Source: Lepidurus packardi (lineage: Eukaryota; Arthropoda; Branchiopoda; Notostraca; Triopsidae). Taken from it: DNA of 64,000 nucleotides. A program made the position numbers and the translations under genes. The notes below the pieces were generated by a model. It was not told where the DNA came from. It was given only the letters and a program-made list of their open reading frames with translations, and made no database searches. Below, in pieces: positions 1 through 16,400 of this stretch (position 1 is the stretch's first letter; each line of letters opens with the position of its first letter). The DNA lies in the NCBI GenBank assembly GCA_023053545.1, contig JAKZAN010000168.1, forward strand, positions 1 to 64,000. Direction: 5' to 3'.

Positions 1-3000
1 CGGACTGAATTAATTCATTACGGACTGAATTAATTCCTTACGGACTGAATTATTTCTTTAGGATTGATTGAATTCCTTACTTACTGAATTAACTAGTTAC
101 GGACTGAATTAATTCCTTACGGAATGAATTAATTCCTTACGGACTTCATTAATTCATTACGGACTTAATTAATTCCTTACCGACTGAATTAATTCCTTAC
201 GGACTGAATTAATTCCTTACGGACTTAATTAATTCATTACGGACTGAATAAATTCCTTACAAACTGAATTAATTCCTTACGGACTGAATTAATTCTTTAG
301 GATTGATTGAATTAATTATTTACTGAATTAATTCCTTACGGACTGAATTAATTTCTTACGGACTGAATTAATTCCTTGGGGACTGAATTAATTCCTTACG
401 GACTGAATTAATTCCTTACTGACTATAAATTCCTTACGGATTATATCAATTCCTTACGGACTTAATTAATTCCTTACGGAATGAATTAAATTTTTACGGA
501 CTTAATTAATTCATTACGGACTGAATTAATTCATTACGGACTGAATTAATTCCTTTAGGACTGAACTAATTTAATACGGAATTAATTCCTTACTGACTTT
601 GTAAATTACTTACGGATTATATCAATTCCTTACGGACTGAATTAATTCCTTACCGACTGAATTAATTCCTTACGGACTGAATTAATTCTTTAGGATTGAT
701 TGAATTCTTTCTTTACTGAATTAATTCCTCACAAACTGAATTAATTTCTTACGGACTGAATTAATTCATTACGGATTTAATTAATCCATTAAGGACTTAA
801 TTAGTTCATTACGGACTTTAGGAATTCCATACGGACTGAATTAATTCCTTACCGAATGAATTAATTCCTTACGGACTGAATTAATTCCTTACCGACTGAA
901 TTAATTCCTTACGGACTGAATTAATTCTTTAGGATTGATTGAATTCCTTCTTTACTGATTTAATTCATCACAGACTGAATTAATTTCTTACGGACTGAAT
1001 TAATTCATTACGGACTTAATTAATCCATTAAGGACTTAATTAATTCATTACGGACTTAATTAATTCCATACGGACTGAACTAATTCCTTACGGACGGAAT
1101 TATATCCTTACAGACTGAATTAATTTCTTACGGACTGAATTAATTCCTTGGGGACTGAATTAATTCCTTACGGACTGTATTAATTCCTTACTGACTATAA
1201 ATTCCTTACGGATTATATCAATTCCTTACGGACTTAATTAATTCCTTACGGAATGAATTAAATTTTTACGGACTTAATTAATTCATTACGGACTGAATTA
1301 ATTCATTACGGACTGAATTAATTCCTTTAGGACTGAACTAATTCAATACGGAATTAATTCCTTACTGACTTTGTTAATTACTTACGGATTATATCAATTC
1401 CTTACGGACTTAATTAATTCTTTACGGCCTGATTTAATTCCTTACTGACTGAATTAATTCCTAACGGCCTGATTTGATTCCTTACAGACTGAATTAATTC
1501 CTTATGGACTGAATTAATTCCTTACGAACTTAATTAATTCCTTACGGACTAAATTAATTCTTTACGGACTGAATTAATTCCTTACGGACTGAATTAATTC
1601 TTTACGGACTGAATTAATTCCTTACGGACTGAATTAATTCCTTACGGACGGAATTAGTTCTTTACGGACTGAATTAATTCCTTGCGGACTGAATTAATTC
1701 TTTACGGACTTAATTAATTGATTACGGACTGAATTAATTCCTTACGGACTGAATTAATTCCTTACGGATTATATCAATTCTTTACGGATTATATCAATTC
1801 TTTACGGACTGCATTAATTCTTTCTGATTGATTGAATTCCTTACTTACTGAATTAATTCCTTACGGACTGAATTAATTCCTTACGGACTGAATTAATTCC
1901 TTACGGACTGAATTAATTCCTTACGGACTGAATTAATTCTTTAGTATTGATTGAATTCCTTACTTACCGAATTATCTAGTTACGGACTGAATTAATTCCT
2001 TACGGACTGAATTAATTCCGTGGGGACTGAATTAATTCCTTACTGACTTTGTAAATTACTTACGGATTATATCAATTCCTTACGGACTTAATTAATTCCT
2101 TACGGAATGAATTAATTCCTTACGGACTGAATTAATTCCTTACGGACTGAATTAATTCCTTACGGACTGAATTAATTCTTTATGATTGATTGAATTCCTT
2201 ACTTACTGAATTAATTAGCTACGGACTGAATTAATTCCTTACGGACTGAATTAATTCCTTACGGACTGAATTAACTACTTACGGACTGAATTAATTCATT
2301 ACGGACTGAATTAATTCCTTACGGACTGAATTATTTCTTTAGGATTGATTGAATTCCTTACTTACTGAATTAACTAGTTACGGACTGAATTAATTCCTTA
2401 CGGAATGAATTAATTCCTTACGGACTTCATTAATTCATTACGGACTTAATTAATTCCTTACCGACTGAATTAATTCCTTACGGACTGAATTAATTCCTTA
2501 CGGACTTAATTAATTCATTACGGACTGAATAAATTCCTTACAAACTGAATTAATTCCTTACGGACTGAATTAATTCTTTAGGATTGATTGAATTAATTTT
2601 TTACTGAATTAATTCCTTACGGACTGAATTAATTTCTTACGGACTGAATTAATTCCTTGGGGACTGAATTAATTCCTTACGGACTGAATTAATTCCTTAC
2701 TGACTATAAATTCCTTACGGATTATATCAATTCCTTACGGACTTAATTAATTCCTTACGGAATGAATTAAATTTTTACGGACTTAATTAATTCATTACGG
2801 ACTGAATTAATTCCTTTAGGACTGAACTAATTCAATACGGAATTAATTCCTTACTGACTTTGTAAATTACTTACGGATTATATCAATTCCTTACGGACAT
2901 AATTAATTCTTTACGGACTTAATTAATTCATTACGGACTGAATTAATTCCATAAGGACTGAATTAATTCCATTCGGACTTAATTAATTCCTTACCGACTG

Positions 3001-6000
3001 AATTAATTCCTTACGGACTGAATTAATTCCTTACCGACTGAATTAATTCCTTACGGACTGAATTAATTCTTTAGGATTGATTGAATTCCTTCTTTACTGA
3101 ATTAATTCATCACAGACTGAATTAATTTCTTACGGACTGAATTAATTCATTACGGACTTAATTAATCCATTAAGGACTTAATTAATTCATTACGGACTAA
3201 ATTAATTCCATACGGACTGAACTAATTCCTTACGGACGGAATTATATCCTTACGGACTGAATTAATTCCTTGCGGAATGAATTAATTTATTACGGACTTA
3301 ATTAAATCCTTACCGACTTAATTAGTTCATTACGGACTGAATTAATTCCTTACGGACTGAATAAATTCCTTACAAACTGAATTAATTCCTTACGGACTGA
3401 ATTAATTCTTTAGGATTGATTGAATTTCTTATTTACTTAATTAATTCCTTACGGACTGAATTAATTTCTTACGGACTGAATTAATTCCTTGGGGACTTAA
3501 TTAAATCCTTACGGACTGAATTAATTCCTTACTGACTATAAATTCCTTACGGATTATATCAATTCCTTACGGATTATATCAATTCCTTACGGACTTAATT
3601 AATTCCTTACGGAATGAATTAATTTTTTACGGACTTAATTAATTCATTACGGACTGAATTAATTCATTACGGACTGAATTAATTCATTACGGACTGAATT
3701 AATTCCGTGGGGACTGAATTAATTCCTTACTGACTTTGTAAATTACTTACGGATTATATCAATTCCTTACGGACTTAATTAATTCCTTTCGGAATGAATT
3801 AATTCCTTATGGACTGAATTAATTCCTTACGAACTTAATTAATTCCTTACGGACTTAATTAATTCCTTGCGGACTGAATGAATTCCTTACGGACTGAATT
3901 AATTCCTTACGGACTGAATAAATTCCTTTCGGATTAAATTAATTCTTTACGGACTGAATTAATTCCTTACGGACTGAATTAATTCCTTACGGACTGAATT
4001 AATTCCTTACCGACTGAATTAATTCCTTACGGACTGAATTATTTCTTTAGGATTGATTGAATTCCTTCTTTACTGAATTAATTCCTCACAAACTGAATTA
4101 ATTTCTTACGGACTGAATTAATTCATTACGGACTTAATTAATCCATTAAGGACTTAATTAGTTCATTACGGACTTTAGGAATTCCATACGGACTGAATTA
4201 ATTCCTTACGGACTGAATTAATTTCTTACGGACTTATTTAATTCCTTACGGCCTGATTTAATTCCTTACAGACTGAACTAATTCCTTACGGACGGAATTA
4301 TATCCTTACGGACTGAATTAATTCCTTGCGGAATGAATTAATTTATTACGGACTTAATTAAATCCTTACCGACTTAATTAGTTCATTATGGTCTGAATTA
4401 ATTCCTTACGGACTGAATTAATTCCGTGGGGACTGAATTAATTCCTTACTGACTTTGTAAATTACTTACGGATTATATGAATTCCTTACGGACTTAATTA
4501 ATTCCTTACGGAATGAATTAATTCCTTAAGGACTGAATTAATTCCTTACGGACTGAATTAATTCCTTACGGACTGAATTAATTCCTTACGGACTGAATTA
4601 ATTCTTTATGATTGATTGAATTCCTTACTTACTGAATTAATTAGCTACGGACTGAATTAATTCCTTACGGACTGAATTAATTCCTTACGGACTGAATTAA
4701 CTACTTACGGACTGAATTAATTCATTACGGACTGAATTAATTCCTTACGGACTGAATTATTTCTTTAGGATTGATTGAATTCCTTACTTACTGAATTAAC
4801 TAGTTACGGACTGAATTAATTCCTTACGGAATGAATTAATTCCTTACGGACTTCATTAATTCATTACGGACTTAATTAATTCCTTACCGACTGAATTAAT
4901 TCCTTACGGACTTGAATTAATTCCTTACCGACTGAATTAATTCCTTACGGACTGAATTAATTCTTTAGGATTGATTGAATTCCTTCTTTACTGAATTAAT
5001 TCATCACAGACTGAATTAATTTCTTACGGACTGAATTAATTCATTACGGACTTAATTAATCCATTAAGGACTTAATTAATTCATTACGGACTTAATTAAT
5101 TCCATACGGACTGAACTTATTCCTTACGGACGGAATTATATCCTTACGGACTGAATTAATTCCTTGCGGAATGAATTAATTTATTACGGACTTAATTAAA
5201 TCCTTACCGACTTAATTAGTTCATTACGGACTGAATTAATTCCTTACGGACTGAATAAATTCCTTACAAACTGAATTAATTCCTTACGGACTGAATTAAT
5301 TCTTTAGGATTTATTGAATTCCTTATTTACTGAATTAATTCCTTACGGACTGAATTAATTTCTTACGGACTGAATTAATTCCTTGGGGACTGAATTAAAT
5401 CCTTACGGACTGAATTAATTCCTTACTGACTATAAATTCCTTACGGATTATATCAATTCCTTACGGATTATATCAATTCCTTACGGACTTAATTAATTCC
5501 TTACGGAATGAATTAATTTTTTACGGACTTAATTAATTCATTACGGACTGAATTAATTCATTACGGACTGAATTAATTCCGTGGGGACTGAATTAAGTCC
5601 TTACTGACTTTGTAAATTACTTACGGATTATATCAATTCCTTACGGACTTAATTAATTCCTTACGGAATGAATTAATTCCTTATGGACTGAATTAATTCC
5701 TTACGAACTTAATTAATTCCTTACGGACTTAATTAATTCCTTGCGGACTGAATGAATTCCTTACGGACTGAATTAATTCCTTACGGACTGAATAAATTCC
5801 TTACGGACTGAATTAATTCCTTACCGACTGAATTAATTCCTTACGGACTGAATTAATTCTTTAGGATTGATTGAATTCCTTCTTTACTGAATTAATTCCT
5901 CACAAACTGAATTAATTTCTTACGGACTGAATTAATTCATTACGGACTTAATTAATCCATTAAGGACTTAATTAGTTCATTACGGACTTTAGGAATTCCA

Positions 6001-6257
6001 TACGGACTGAATTAATTCCTTACGGACTGAATTAATTTCTTACGGACTTATTTAATTCCTTACGGCCTGATTTAATTCCTTACAGACTGAACTAATTCCT
6101 TACGGACGGAATTATATCCTTACGGACTAAATTAATTCCTTGCGGAATGAATTAATTTATTACGGACTTAATTAAATCCTTACCGACTTAATTAGTTCAT
6201 TACGGTCTGAATTAATTCCTTACGGACTTAATTAATTCAGTACGGACTGAATTAATT
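1..6257 (+). repeat. higher-order repeat family of about 2.3-2.4 kb
   Basis: Variant order repeats at long range. The marker GGACTTCATT, following a GGATTGATTG monomer and an ACTAGTTACGG monomer, occurs at 141, 2422 and about 4848, giving spacings of 2,281 and about 2,426 bp. The first about 570 bp and 2282-2850 match almost base for base, with a few substitutions such as ATTATTTACT versus ATTTTTTACT near 318 and 2599. Later parts diverge by gain or loss of monomers. The third copy breaks off near 4900 into a related order. Confidence 0.75.
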
Positions 6258-8949
6258 CCATATGGGACTGAATTAATTCCATACGGACTTAATTAATTCC
6301 TTACCGACTGAATTAATTCCTTACGGACTGAATTAATTCCTTACGTACTGAATTAATTCCTTACGGACTGAATTAATTCTTTAGGATTGATTGAATTCCT
6401 TATTTACTGAATTAATTCCTTACGGACTGAATTAATTTCTTACGGACTGAATTAATTCCTTGGGGACTGAATTAATTCCTTACGGACTGAATTAATTCCT
6501 TACTGACTATAAATTCCTTACGGATTATATCAATTCCTTACGGACTTAATTAATTCCTTACGGAATGAATTAATTTTTTACGGACTTAATTAATTCATCA
6601 CGGACTGAATTAATTCATTACGGACTGAATTAATTCCTTTAGGACTGAACTAATTCAATACGGAATTAATTCCTTACTGACTTTGTAAATTACTTACGGA
6701 TTATATCAATTCCTTACGGACTTAATTAATTCCTTACGGACTTAATTAATTCATTACGGACTGAATTAATTCCATAAGGACTGAATTAATTCCATACGGA
6801 CTTAATTAATTCCTTACCGACTGAATTAATTCCTTACGGACTGAATTAATTCCTTACGGACTGAATTAATTCCTTACGGACTGAATTAATTCTTTAGGAT
6901 TGATTGAATTCCTTCTTTAATGAATTAATTCCTCACAGACTGAATTAATTTCTTAAGGACTGAATTAATTCATTAAGGACTTAATTAATCCATTAAGGAC
7001 TTAATTAATTCATTACGGACTTAATTAATTCCATACGGACTGAACTAATTCCTTACGGACGGAATTATATCCTTACGGACTGAATTAATTCCTTGCGGAA
7101 TGAATTAATTTATTACGGACTTAATTAAATCCTTACCGACTTAATTAGTTCATTACGGACTGAATTAATTCCTTACGGACTGAATAAATTCCTTACAAAC
7201 TGAATTATTTCCTTACGGACTGAATTAATTCTTTAGGATTGATTGAATTCCTTATTTACTGAATTAATTCCTTACGGACTGAATTAATTTCTTACGGACT
7301 GAATTAATTCCTTGGAGACTGAATTAATTCCTTACGGACTGAATTAATTCCTTACTGACTATAAATTCCTTACGGATTATATCAATTCCTTACGGACTTA
7401 ATTAATTCCTTACGGAATGAATTAATTTTTTACGGACTTAATTAATTCATTACGGACTGAATTAATTCATTACGGACTGAATTAATTCCTTTATGACTGA
7501 ACTAATTCAATACGGAATTAATTCCTTACTGACTTTGTAAATTACTTACGGATTATAACAATTCCTTACGGACTTAATTAATTCATTACGGACTGAATTA
7601 ATTCCATATGGGACTGAATTAATTCCATACGGACTTAATTAATTCCTTACCGACTGAATTAATTCCTTACGGACTGAATTAATTCCTTACGTACTGAATT
7701 AATTCCTTACGGACTGAATTAATTCTTTAGGATTGATTGAATTCCTTATTTACTGAATTAATTCCTTACGGACTGAATTAATTTCTTACGGACTGAATTA
7801 ATTCCTTGGGGACTGAATTAATTCCTTACGGACTGAATTAATTCCTTACTGACTATAAATTCCTTACGGATTATATCAATTCCTTACGGACTTAATTAAT
7901 TCCTTACGGAATGAATTAATTTTTTACGGACTTAATTAATTCATCACGGACTGAATTAATTCATTACGGACTGAATTAATTCCTTTAGGACTGAACTAAT
8001 TCAATACGGAATTAATTCCTTACTGACTTTGTAAATTACTTACGGATTATATCAATTCCTTACGGACTTAATTAATTCCTTACGGACTTAATTAATTCAT
8101 TACGGACTGAATTAATTCCATAAGGACTGAATTAATTCCATACGGACTTAATTAATTCCTTACCGACTGAATTAATTCCTTACGGACTGAATTAATTCCT
8201 TACGGACTGAATTAATTCCTTACGGACTGAATTAATTCTTTAGGATTGATTGAATTCCTTCTTTAATGAATTAATTCCTCACAGACTGAATTAATTTCTT
8301 AAGGACTGAATTAATTCATTAAGGACTTAATTAATCCATTAAGGACTTAATTAATTCATTACGGACTTAATTAATTCCATACGGACTGAACTAATTCCTT
8401 ACGGACGGAATTATATCCTTACGGACTGAATTAATTCCTTGCGGAATGAATTAATTTATTACGGACTTAATTAAATCCTTACCGACTTAATTAGTTCATT
8501 ACGGACTGAATTAATTCCTTACGGACTGAATAAATTCCTTACAAACTGAATTATTTCCTTACGGACTGAATTAATTCTTTAGGATTGATTGAATTCCTTA
8601 TTTACTGAATTAATTCCTTACGGACTGAATTAATTTCTTACGGACTGAATTAATTCCTTGGAGACTGAATTAATTCCTTACGGACTGAATTAATTCCTTA
8701 CTGACTATAAATTCCTTACGGATTATATCAATTCCTTACGGACTTAATTAATTCCTTACGGAATGAATTAATTTTTTACGGACTTAATTAATTCATTACG
8801 GACTGAATTAATTCATTACGGACTGAATTAATTCCTTTATGACTGAACTAATTCAATACGGAATTAATTCCTTACTGACTTTGTAAATTACTTACGGATT
8901 ATAACAATTCCTTACGGACTTAATTAATTCATTACGGACTGAATTAATT
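6258..8949 (+). repeat. two near-identical 1,346-bp HOR units in tandem
   Basis: The marker CCATATGGGACTG starts at 6258, 7604 and 8950, spacing 1,346 bp twice. The copies share private variants: TTACGTACTG, TCATCACGG, CTTTAATGAA, CTTGGAGACT, CCTTTATGACTG and GATTATAACAATTCC each appear at the matching place in both. I saw no difference between the copies when reading them side by side. This implies a very recent unequal exchange or gene conversion, or an assembly duplication. Confidence 0.88.
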
Positions 8950-11900
8950 CCATATGGGACTGAATTAATTCCATACGGACTTAATTAATTCCTTACCGAC
9001 TGAATTAATTCCTTACGGACTGAATTAATTCCTTACGGACTGAATTAATTCCTTACGGACTGAATTAATTCTTTAGGATTGATTGAATTCCTTCTTTACT
9101 GAATTAAATCCTCACAGACTGAATTAATTTCTTACGGACTGAATTAATTCATTACGGACTTAATTAATCCATTAAGGACTTAATTAATTCATTACGGACT
9201 TAATTAATTCCTTACGCACTGAATTAATTCCTTACGGACTTAATTAATTTCTTACGGACTTATTTAATTCCTTACGGCCTGATTTAATTCCTTACAGACT
9301 GAACTAATTCCTTACGGGCGGAATTATATCCTTACGGACCGAATTAATTCCTTGCGGAATGAATTAATTCATTACGGACTTAATTAAATCCTTACCGACT
9401 TAATTAGTTCATTACGGACTGAATTAATTCCTTACGGACTGAATTAATTCCTTACGGACTGAATTAATTCCTTACGGACTGAATTAATTCTTTATGATTG
9501 ACTGAATTCCTTACTTACTGAATTAATTAGTTACGGACTGAAATAATTCCTTACGGACTGAATTAATTAATTACGGACTGAATTAACGACTTACGGACTG
9601 AATTAATTCCTTACGTACTGAATTAATTCCTTGGGGACTGAATTAATTCCTTTCGGACTTTATTAATATATTACGGACTGAATTAATTCCTTACGGACTG
9701 AATTATTTCTTTAGGATTGATTGAATTCCTTACTTACTGAATTAACTAGTAACGGACTGAATTAATTCCTTACAAACTGAATTAATTCCGTGGGGACTGA
9801 AATAATTCCTTACTGACTTTGTAAATTACTTACGGATTATATCAATTCCTTACGGACTTAATTAATTCTTTACGGAACGAACTAATTGATTACGGACTTC
9901 ATTAATTCATTACGGACTTAATTAATTCATTACGGACTGATTTAATTCCTTAAGGACTCAATTATTTCCATACGGACTTAATTAATTCCTTACCGACTAT
10001 ATTAATTCCTTACGGACTGAATTAATTCCTTATGGACTTAATTAATTCATTACGGACTGAATAAATTCCTTACGGACTGAATTAATTCCACGGACTGAAT
10101 TAATTCCTTACTGACTTAATTAATTCCTTAAGGAATGAATTAATTTTTTACGGACTTAATTAATTCATTACGGACTGAATTAATTCATTACGGACTGAAT
10201 TAATTCCTTTAGGACTGAACTAATTCAATACGGAATTAATTCCTTACTGACTTTGTAAATTACTTACGGATTATATCAATTCCTTACGGACTTAATTAAT
10301 TCCTTACGGACTTAATTAATTCATTACGGACTGAATTAATTCCATATGGGACTGAATTAATTCCATACGGACTTAATTAATTCCTTACCGACTGAATTAA
10401 TTCCTTACGGACTGAATTAATTCCTTACGGACTGAATTAATTCCTTACGGACTGAATTAATTCTTTAGGATTGATTGAATTCCTTCTTTACTGAATTAAA
10501 TCCTCACAGACTGAATTAATTTCTTACGGACTGAATTAATTCATTACGGACTTAATTAATCCATTAAGGACTTAATTAATTCATTACGGACTTAATTAAT
10601 TCCTTACGCACTGAATTAATTCCTTACGGACTGAATTAATTTCTTACGGACTTATTTAATTCCTTACGGCCTGATTTAATTCCTTACAGACTGAACTAAT
10701 TCCTTACGGACGGAATTATATCCTTACGGACTGAATTAATTCCTTGCGGAATGAATTAATTCATTACGGACTTAATTAAATCCTTACCGACTTAATTAGT
10801 TCATTACGGACTGAATTCATTCCATACGGACTGAATTAATTCCTTACGGACTGAATTAATTCCTTACGGACTGAATTAATTCTTTATGATTGACTGAATT
10901 CCTTACTTACTGAATTAATTAGTTACGGACTGAAATAATTCCTTACGGACTGAATTAATGAATTACGGACTGAATTAACTACTTACGGACTGAATTAATT
11001 CCTTACGTACTGAATTAATTCCTTGGGGACTGAATTAATTCCTTACGGACTTTATTAATACATTACGGACTGAATTAATTCCTTACGGACTGAATTATTT
11101 CTTTAGGATTGATTGAATTCCTTACTTACTGAATTAACTAGTAACGGACTGAATTAATTCCTTACAAACTGAATTAATTCCGTGGGGACTGAAATAATTC
11201 CTTACTGACTTTGTAAATTACTTACGGATTATATCAATTCCTTACGGACTTAATTAATTCTTTACGGAACGAACTAATTGATTACGGACTTCATTATTTC
11301 ATTACGGACTTAATTAATTCATTACGGACTGATTTAATTTCTTAAGGACTCAATTATTTCCATACGGACTTAATTAATTCCTTACCGACTGAATTAATTC
11401 CTTACGGACTGAATTAATTCCTTATGGACTTAATTAATTCATTACGGACTGAATAAATTCCTTACGGACTGAATTAATTCCACGGACTGATTTAATTCCT
11501 TACTGACTTTATTAATTCCTTACGGAATGAATTAATTTTTTACGGACGTAATTAATTCATTACGGACTGAATTAATTCATTACGGACTGAATTAATTCCT
11601 TTAGGACTGAACTAATTCAATACGGAATTAATTCCTTACTGACTTTGTAAATTACTTACGGATTATATCAATTCCTTACGGACTTAATTAATTCCTTACG
11701 GACTTAATTAATTCATTACGGACTGAATTAATTCCATATGGGACTGAATTAATTCCATACGGACTTAATTAATTCCTTACCGACTGAATTAATTCCTTAC
11801 GGACTGAATTAATTCCTTACGGACTGAATTAATTCCTTACGGACTGAATTAATTCTTTAGGATTGATTGAATTCCTTCTTTACTGAATTAAATCCTCACA

Positions 11901-13145
11901 GACTGAATTAATTTCTTACGGACTGAATTAATTCATTACGGACTTAATTAATCCATTAAGGACTTAATTAATTCATTACGGACTTAATTAATTCCTTACG
12001 CACTGAATTAATTCCTTACGGACTGAATTAATTTCTTACGGACTTATTTAATTCCTTACGGCCTGATTTAATTCCTTACAGACTGAACTAATTCCTTACG
12101 GACGGAATTATATCCTTACGGACTGAATTGATTCCTTGCGGAATGAATTAATTCATTACGGACTTAATTAAATCCTTACCGACTTAATTAGTTCATTACG
12201 GACTGAATTAATTCCATACGGACTGAATTAATTCCTTACGGACTGAATTAATTCCTTACGGACTGAATTAATTCTTTATGATTGACTGAATTCCTTACTT
12301 ACTGAATTAATTAGTTACGGACTGAAATAATTCCTTACGGACTGAATTAATGAATTACGGACTGAATTAACTACTTACGGACTGAATTAACTACTTACGG
12401 ACTGAATTAATTCCTTACGTACTGAATTAATTCCTTGGGGACTGAATTAATTCCTTACGGACTTTATTAAGACATTACGGACTGAATTAATTCCTTACGG
12501 ACTGAATTATTTCTTTAGGATTGATTGAATTCCTTACTTACTGAATTAACTAGTAACGGACTGAATTAATTCCTTACAAACTGAATTAATTCCGTGGGGA
12601 CTGAAATAATTCCTTACTGACTTTGTAAATTACTTACGGATTATATCAATTCCTTACGGACTTAATAAATTCTTTACGGAACGAACTAATTGATTACGGA
12701 CTTCATTAATTCATTACGGACTTAATTAATTCATTACGGACTGATTTAATTCCTTAAGGACTCAATTATTTCCATACGGACTTAATTAATTCCTTACCGA
12801 CTGAATTAATTCCTTACGGACTGAATTAATTCCTTATGGACTTAATTAATTCATTACGGACTGAATAAATTCCTTACGGACTGAATTAATTCCGCGGACT
12901 GATTTAATTCCTTACTGACTTTATTAATTCCTTACGGAATGAATTAATTTTTTACGGACGTAATTAATTCATTACGGACTGAATTAATTCATTACGGACT
13001 GAATTAATTCCTTTAGGACTGAACTAATTCAATACGGAATTAATTCCTTACTGACTTTGTAAATTACTTACGGATTATATCAATTCCTTACGGACTTAAT
13101 TAATTCCTTACGGACTTAATTAATTCATTACGGACTGAATTAATT
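8950..13145 (+). repeat. three tandem HOR units of about 1.39 kb
   Basis: CCATATGGG markers at 8950, 10342, 11734 and 13146 give units of 1,392, 1,392 and 1,412 bp. The third is longer by one extra monomer (ACTGAATTAACTACTTACGG is doubled near 12361-12400). Units share the order CGCACTG, CGGCCTG, CAGACTGAAC, CGGACGGAATTATATCC, then GTGGGGACTG, CTGACTTTG and CGGATTATATC. Single-base differences separate copies (TTAATATATTACGG near 9664, TTAATACATTACGG near 11055), so these are older than the 1,346-bp pair. A partial fourth copy continues to about 13410. Confidence 0.85.
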
Positions 13146-13410
13146 CCATATGGGACTGAATTAATTCCATACGGACTTAATTAATTCCTTACCGACTGAA
13201 TTAATTCCTTACGGACTGAATTAATTCCTTACGGACTGAATTAATTCCTTACGGACTGAATTAATTCTTTAGGATTGATTGAATTCCTTCTTTACTGAAT
13301 TAAATCCTCACAGACTGAATTAATTTCTTACGGACTGAATTAATTCATTACGGACTTAATTAATCCATTAAGGACTTAATTAATTCATTACGGACTTAAT
13401 TAATTCCTTA

Positions 13411-16400
13411 CGCACTGAATTAATTCCTTACGGACTGAATTAATTTCTTACGGACTTATTTAATTCCTTACGGCCTGATTTAATTCCTTACAGACTGAAC
13501 TAATTCCTTACGGACGGAATTATATCCTTACGGACTGAATTAATTCCTTGCGGAATGAATTAATTCATTACGGACTTAATTAAATCCTTACCGACTTAAT
13601 TAGTTCATTACGGACTGAATTAATTCCTTACGGACTGAATTAATTCCTTACGGACTGAATTAATTCCTTACGGACTGAATTAATTCCTTACGGACTGAAT
13701 TAATTCCTTATGGAATGAATTAATTCCTTACGAACTTAATTAATTCCTTACGGACTTAATTAATTCCTTGCGGACTGAATGAATTCCTTACGGACTGAAC
13801 TAATTCCTTACGGACGGAATTAATTTCTTACGTACTGAATTATTTCCTTACGGACTGAATTAATTCCTTACGGACTTAATTAATTAATTACGGAATGAAT
13901 TAATTCCTTACGGACTAAATTAATTCCTTGGGGACTGAATTAATTCCTTACGGACTGAATTAATTCCTTACTGACTTTATAAATTCCTTACGGATTATAT
14001 CAATTCTTTACGGACTGAATTAATTCTTTAGGATTGATTGAATTCCTTACTTACTGAATTATCTAGTTACGGACTAAATTAATTCCTTACGGACTTAATT
14101 AATTCATTACGGACTGAATTAATTCCATATGGGACTGAATTAATTCCATACGGACTTAATTAATTCCTTACCGACTGAATTAATTCCTTACGGACTGAAT
14201 TAATTCCTTACGGACTGAATTAATTCCTTACGGACTGAATTAATTCTTTAGGATTGATTGAATTCCTTCTTTACTGAATTAAATCCTCACAGACTGAATT
14301 AATTTCTTACGGACTGAATTAATTCATTACGGACTTAATTAATCCATTAAGGACTTAATTAATTCATTACGGACTTAATTAATTCCTTACGCACTGAATT
14401 AATTCCTTACGGACTGAATTAATTTCTTACGGACTTATTTAATTCCTTACGGCCTGATTTAATTCCTTACAGACTGAACTAATTCCTTACGGACGGAATT
14501 ATATCCTTACGGACTGAATTAATTATTTGCGGAATGAATTAATTCATTACGGACTTAATTAAATCCTTACCGACTTAATTAGTTCATTACGGACTGAATT
14601 AATTCCATACGGACTGAATTAATTCCTTACGGACTGAATTAATTCCTTACGGACTGAATTAATTCTTTATGATTGACTGAATTCCTTACTTACTGAATTA
14701 ATTAGTTACGGACTGAAATAATTCCTTACGGACTGAATTAATGAATTACGGACTGAATTAACTACTTACGGACTGAATTAATTCCTTACGTACTGAATTA
14801 ATTCCTTGGGGACTGAATTAATTCCTTACGGACTTTATTAAGACATTACGGACTGAATTAATTCCTTACGGACTGAATTATTTCTTTAGGATTGATTGAA
14901 TTCCTTACTTACTGAATTAACTAGTAACGGACTGAATTAATTCCTTACAAACTGAATTAATTCCGTGGGGACTGAAATAATTCCTTACTGACTTTGTAAA
15001 TTACTTACGGATTATATCAATTCCTTACGGACTTAATTAATTCTTTACGGAACGAACTAATTGATTACGGACTTCATTAATTCATTACGGACTTAATTAA
15101 TTCATTACGGACTGATTTAATTCCTTAAGGACTCAATTATTTCCATACGGACTTAATTAATTCCTTACCGACTGAATTAATTCCTTACGGACTGAATTAA
15201 TTCCTTATGGACTTAATTAATTCATTACGGACTGAATAAATTCCTTACGGACTGAATTAATTCCACGGACTGATTTAATTCCTTACTGACTTTATTAATT
15301 CCTTACGGAATGAATTAATTTTTTACGGACGTAATTAATTCATTACGGACTGAATTAATTCATTACGCACTGAATTAATTCCTTACGGACTGAATTAATT
15401 TCTTACGGACTTATTTAATTCCTTACGGCCTGATTTAATTCCTTACAGACTGAACTAATTCCTTACGGACGGAATTATATCCTTACGGACTGAATTAATT
15501 CCTTGCGGAATGAATTAATTCATTACGGACTTAATTAAATCCTTACCGACTTAATTAGTTCATTACGGACTGAATTAATTCCTTACGGACTGAATTAATT
15601 CCTTACGGACTGAATTAATTCCTTACGGACTGAATTAATTCCTGACGGACTGAATTAATTCCTTATGGAATGAATTAATTCCTTACGAACTTAATTAATT
15701 CCTTACGGACTTAATTAATTCCTTGCGGACTGAATGAATTCCTTACGGACTGAACTAGCTCCTTACGGACGGAATTAATTTCTTACGTACTGAATTATTT
15801 CCTTACGGACTGAATTAATTCCTTACGGACTTAATTAATTAATTACGGAATGAATTAATTCCTTACGGACTAAATTAATTCCTTGGGGACTGAATTAATT
15901 CCTTACGGACTGAATTAATTCCTTACTGACTTTATAAATTCCTTACGGATTATATCAATTCTTTACGGACTGAATTAATTCTTTAGGATTGATTGAATTC
16001 CTTACTTACTGAATTATCTAGTTACGGACTAAATTAATTCCTTACGGACTTAATTGATTCCTTACGGAATGAATTAATTCCTTACGGACTGAATTAATTC
16101 CTTACGGAATGAATTAATTCCTTACGGACTGAATTAATTCCTTACGGACTGAATTAATTCTTTAGGATTGATTGAATTCCTTATTTACTGAATTAATTCC
16201 TTACGGACTAAATTAATTCTTTAGGATTGATTGAATTCCTTATTTACTGAATTAATTCCTTACGGACTGAATTAATTTCTTAAGGACTGAATTAATTCAT
16301 TACGGACTTAATTAATCCATTAAGGACTTAATTAATTCATTACGGACTGAATTAATTCCTTACGGACTGAATTATTTCTTTAGTATTGATTGAATTCCTT

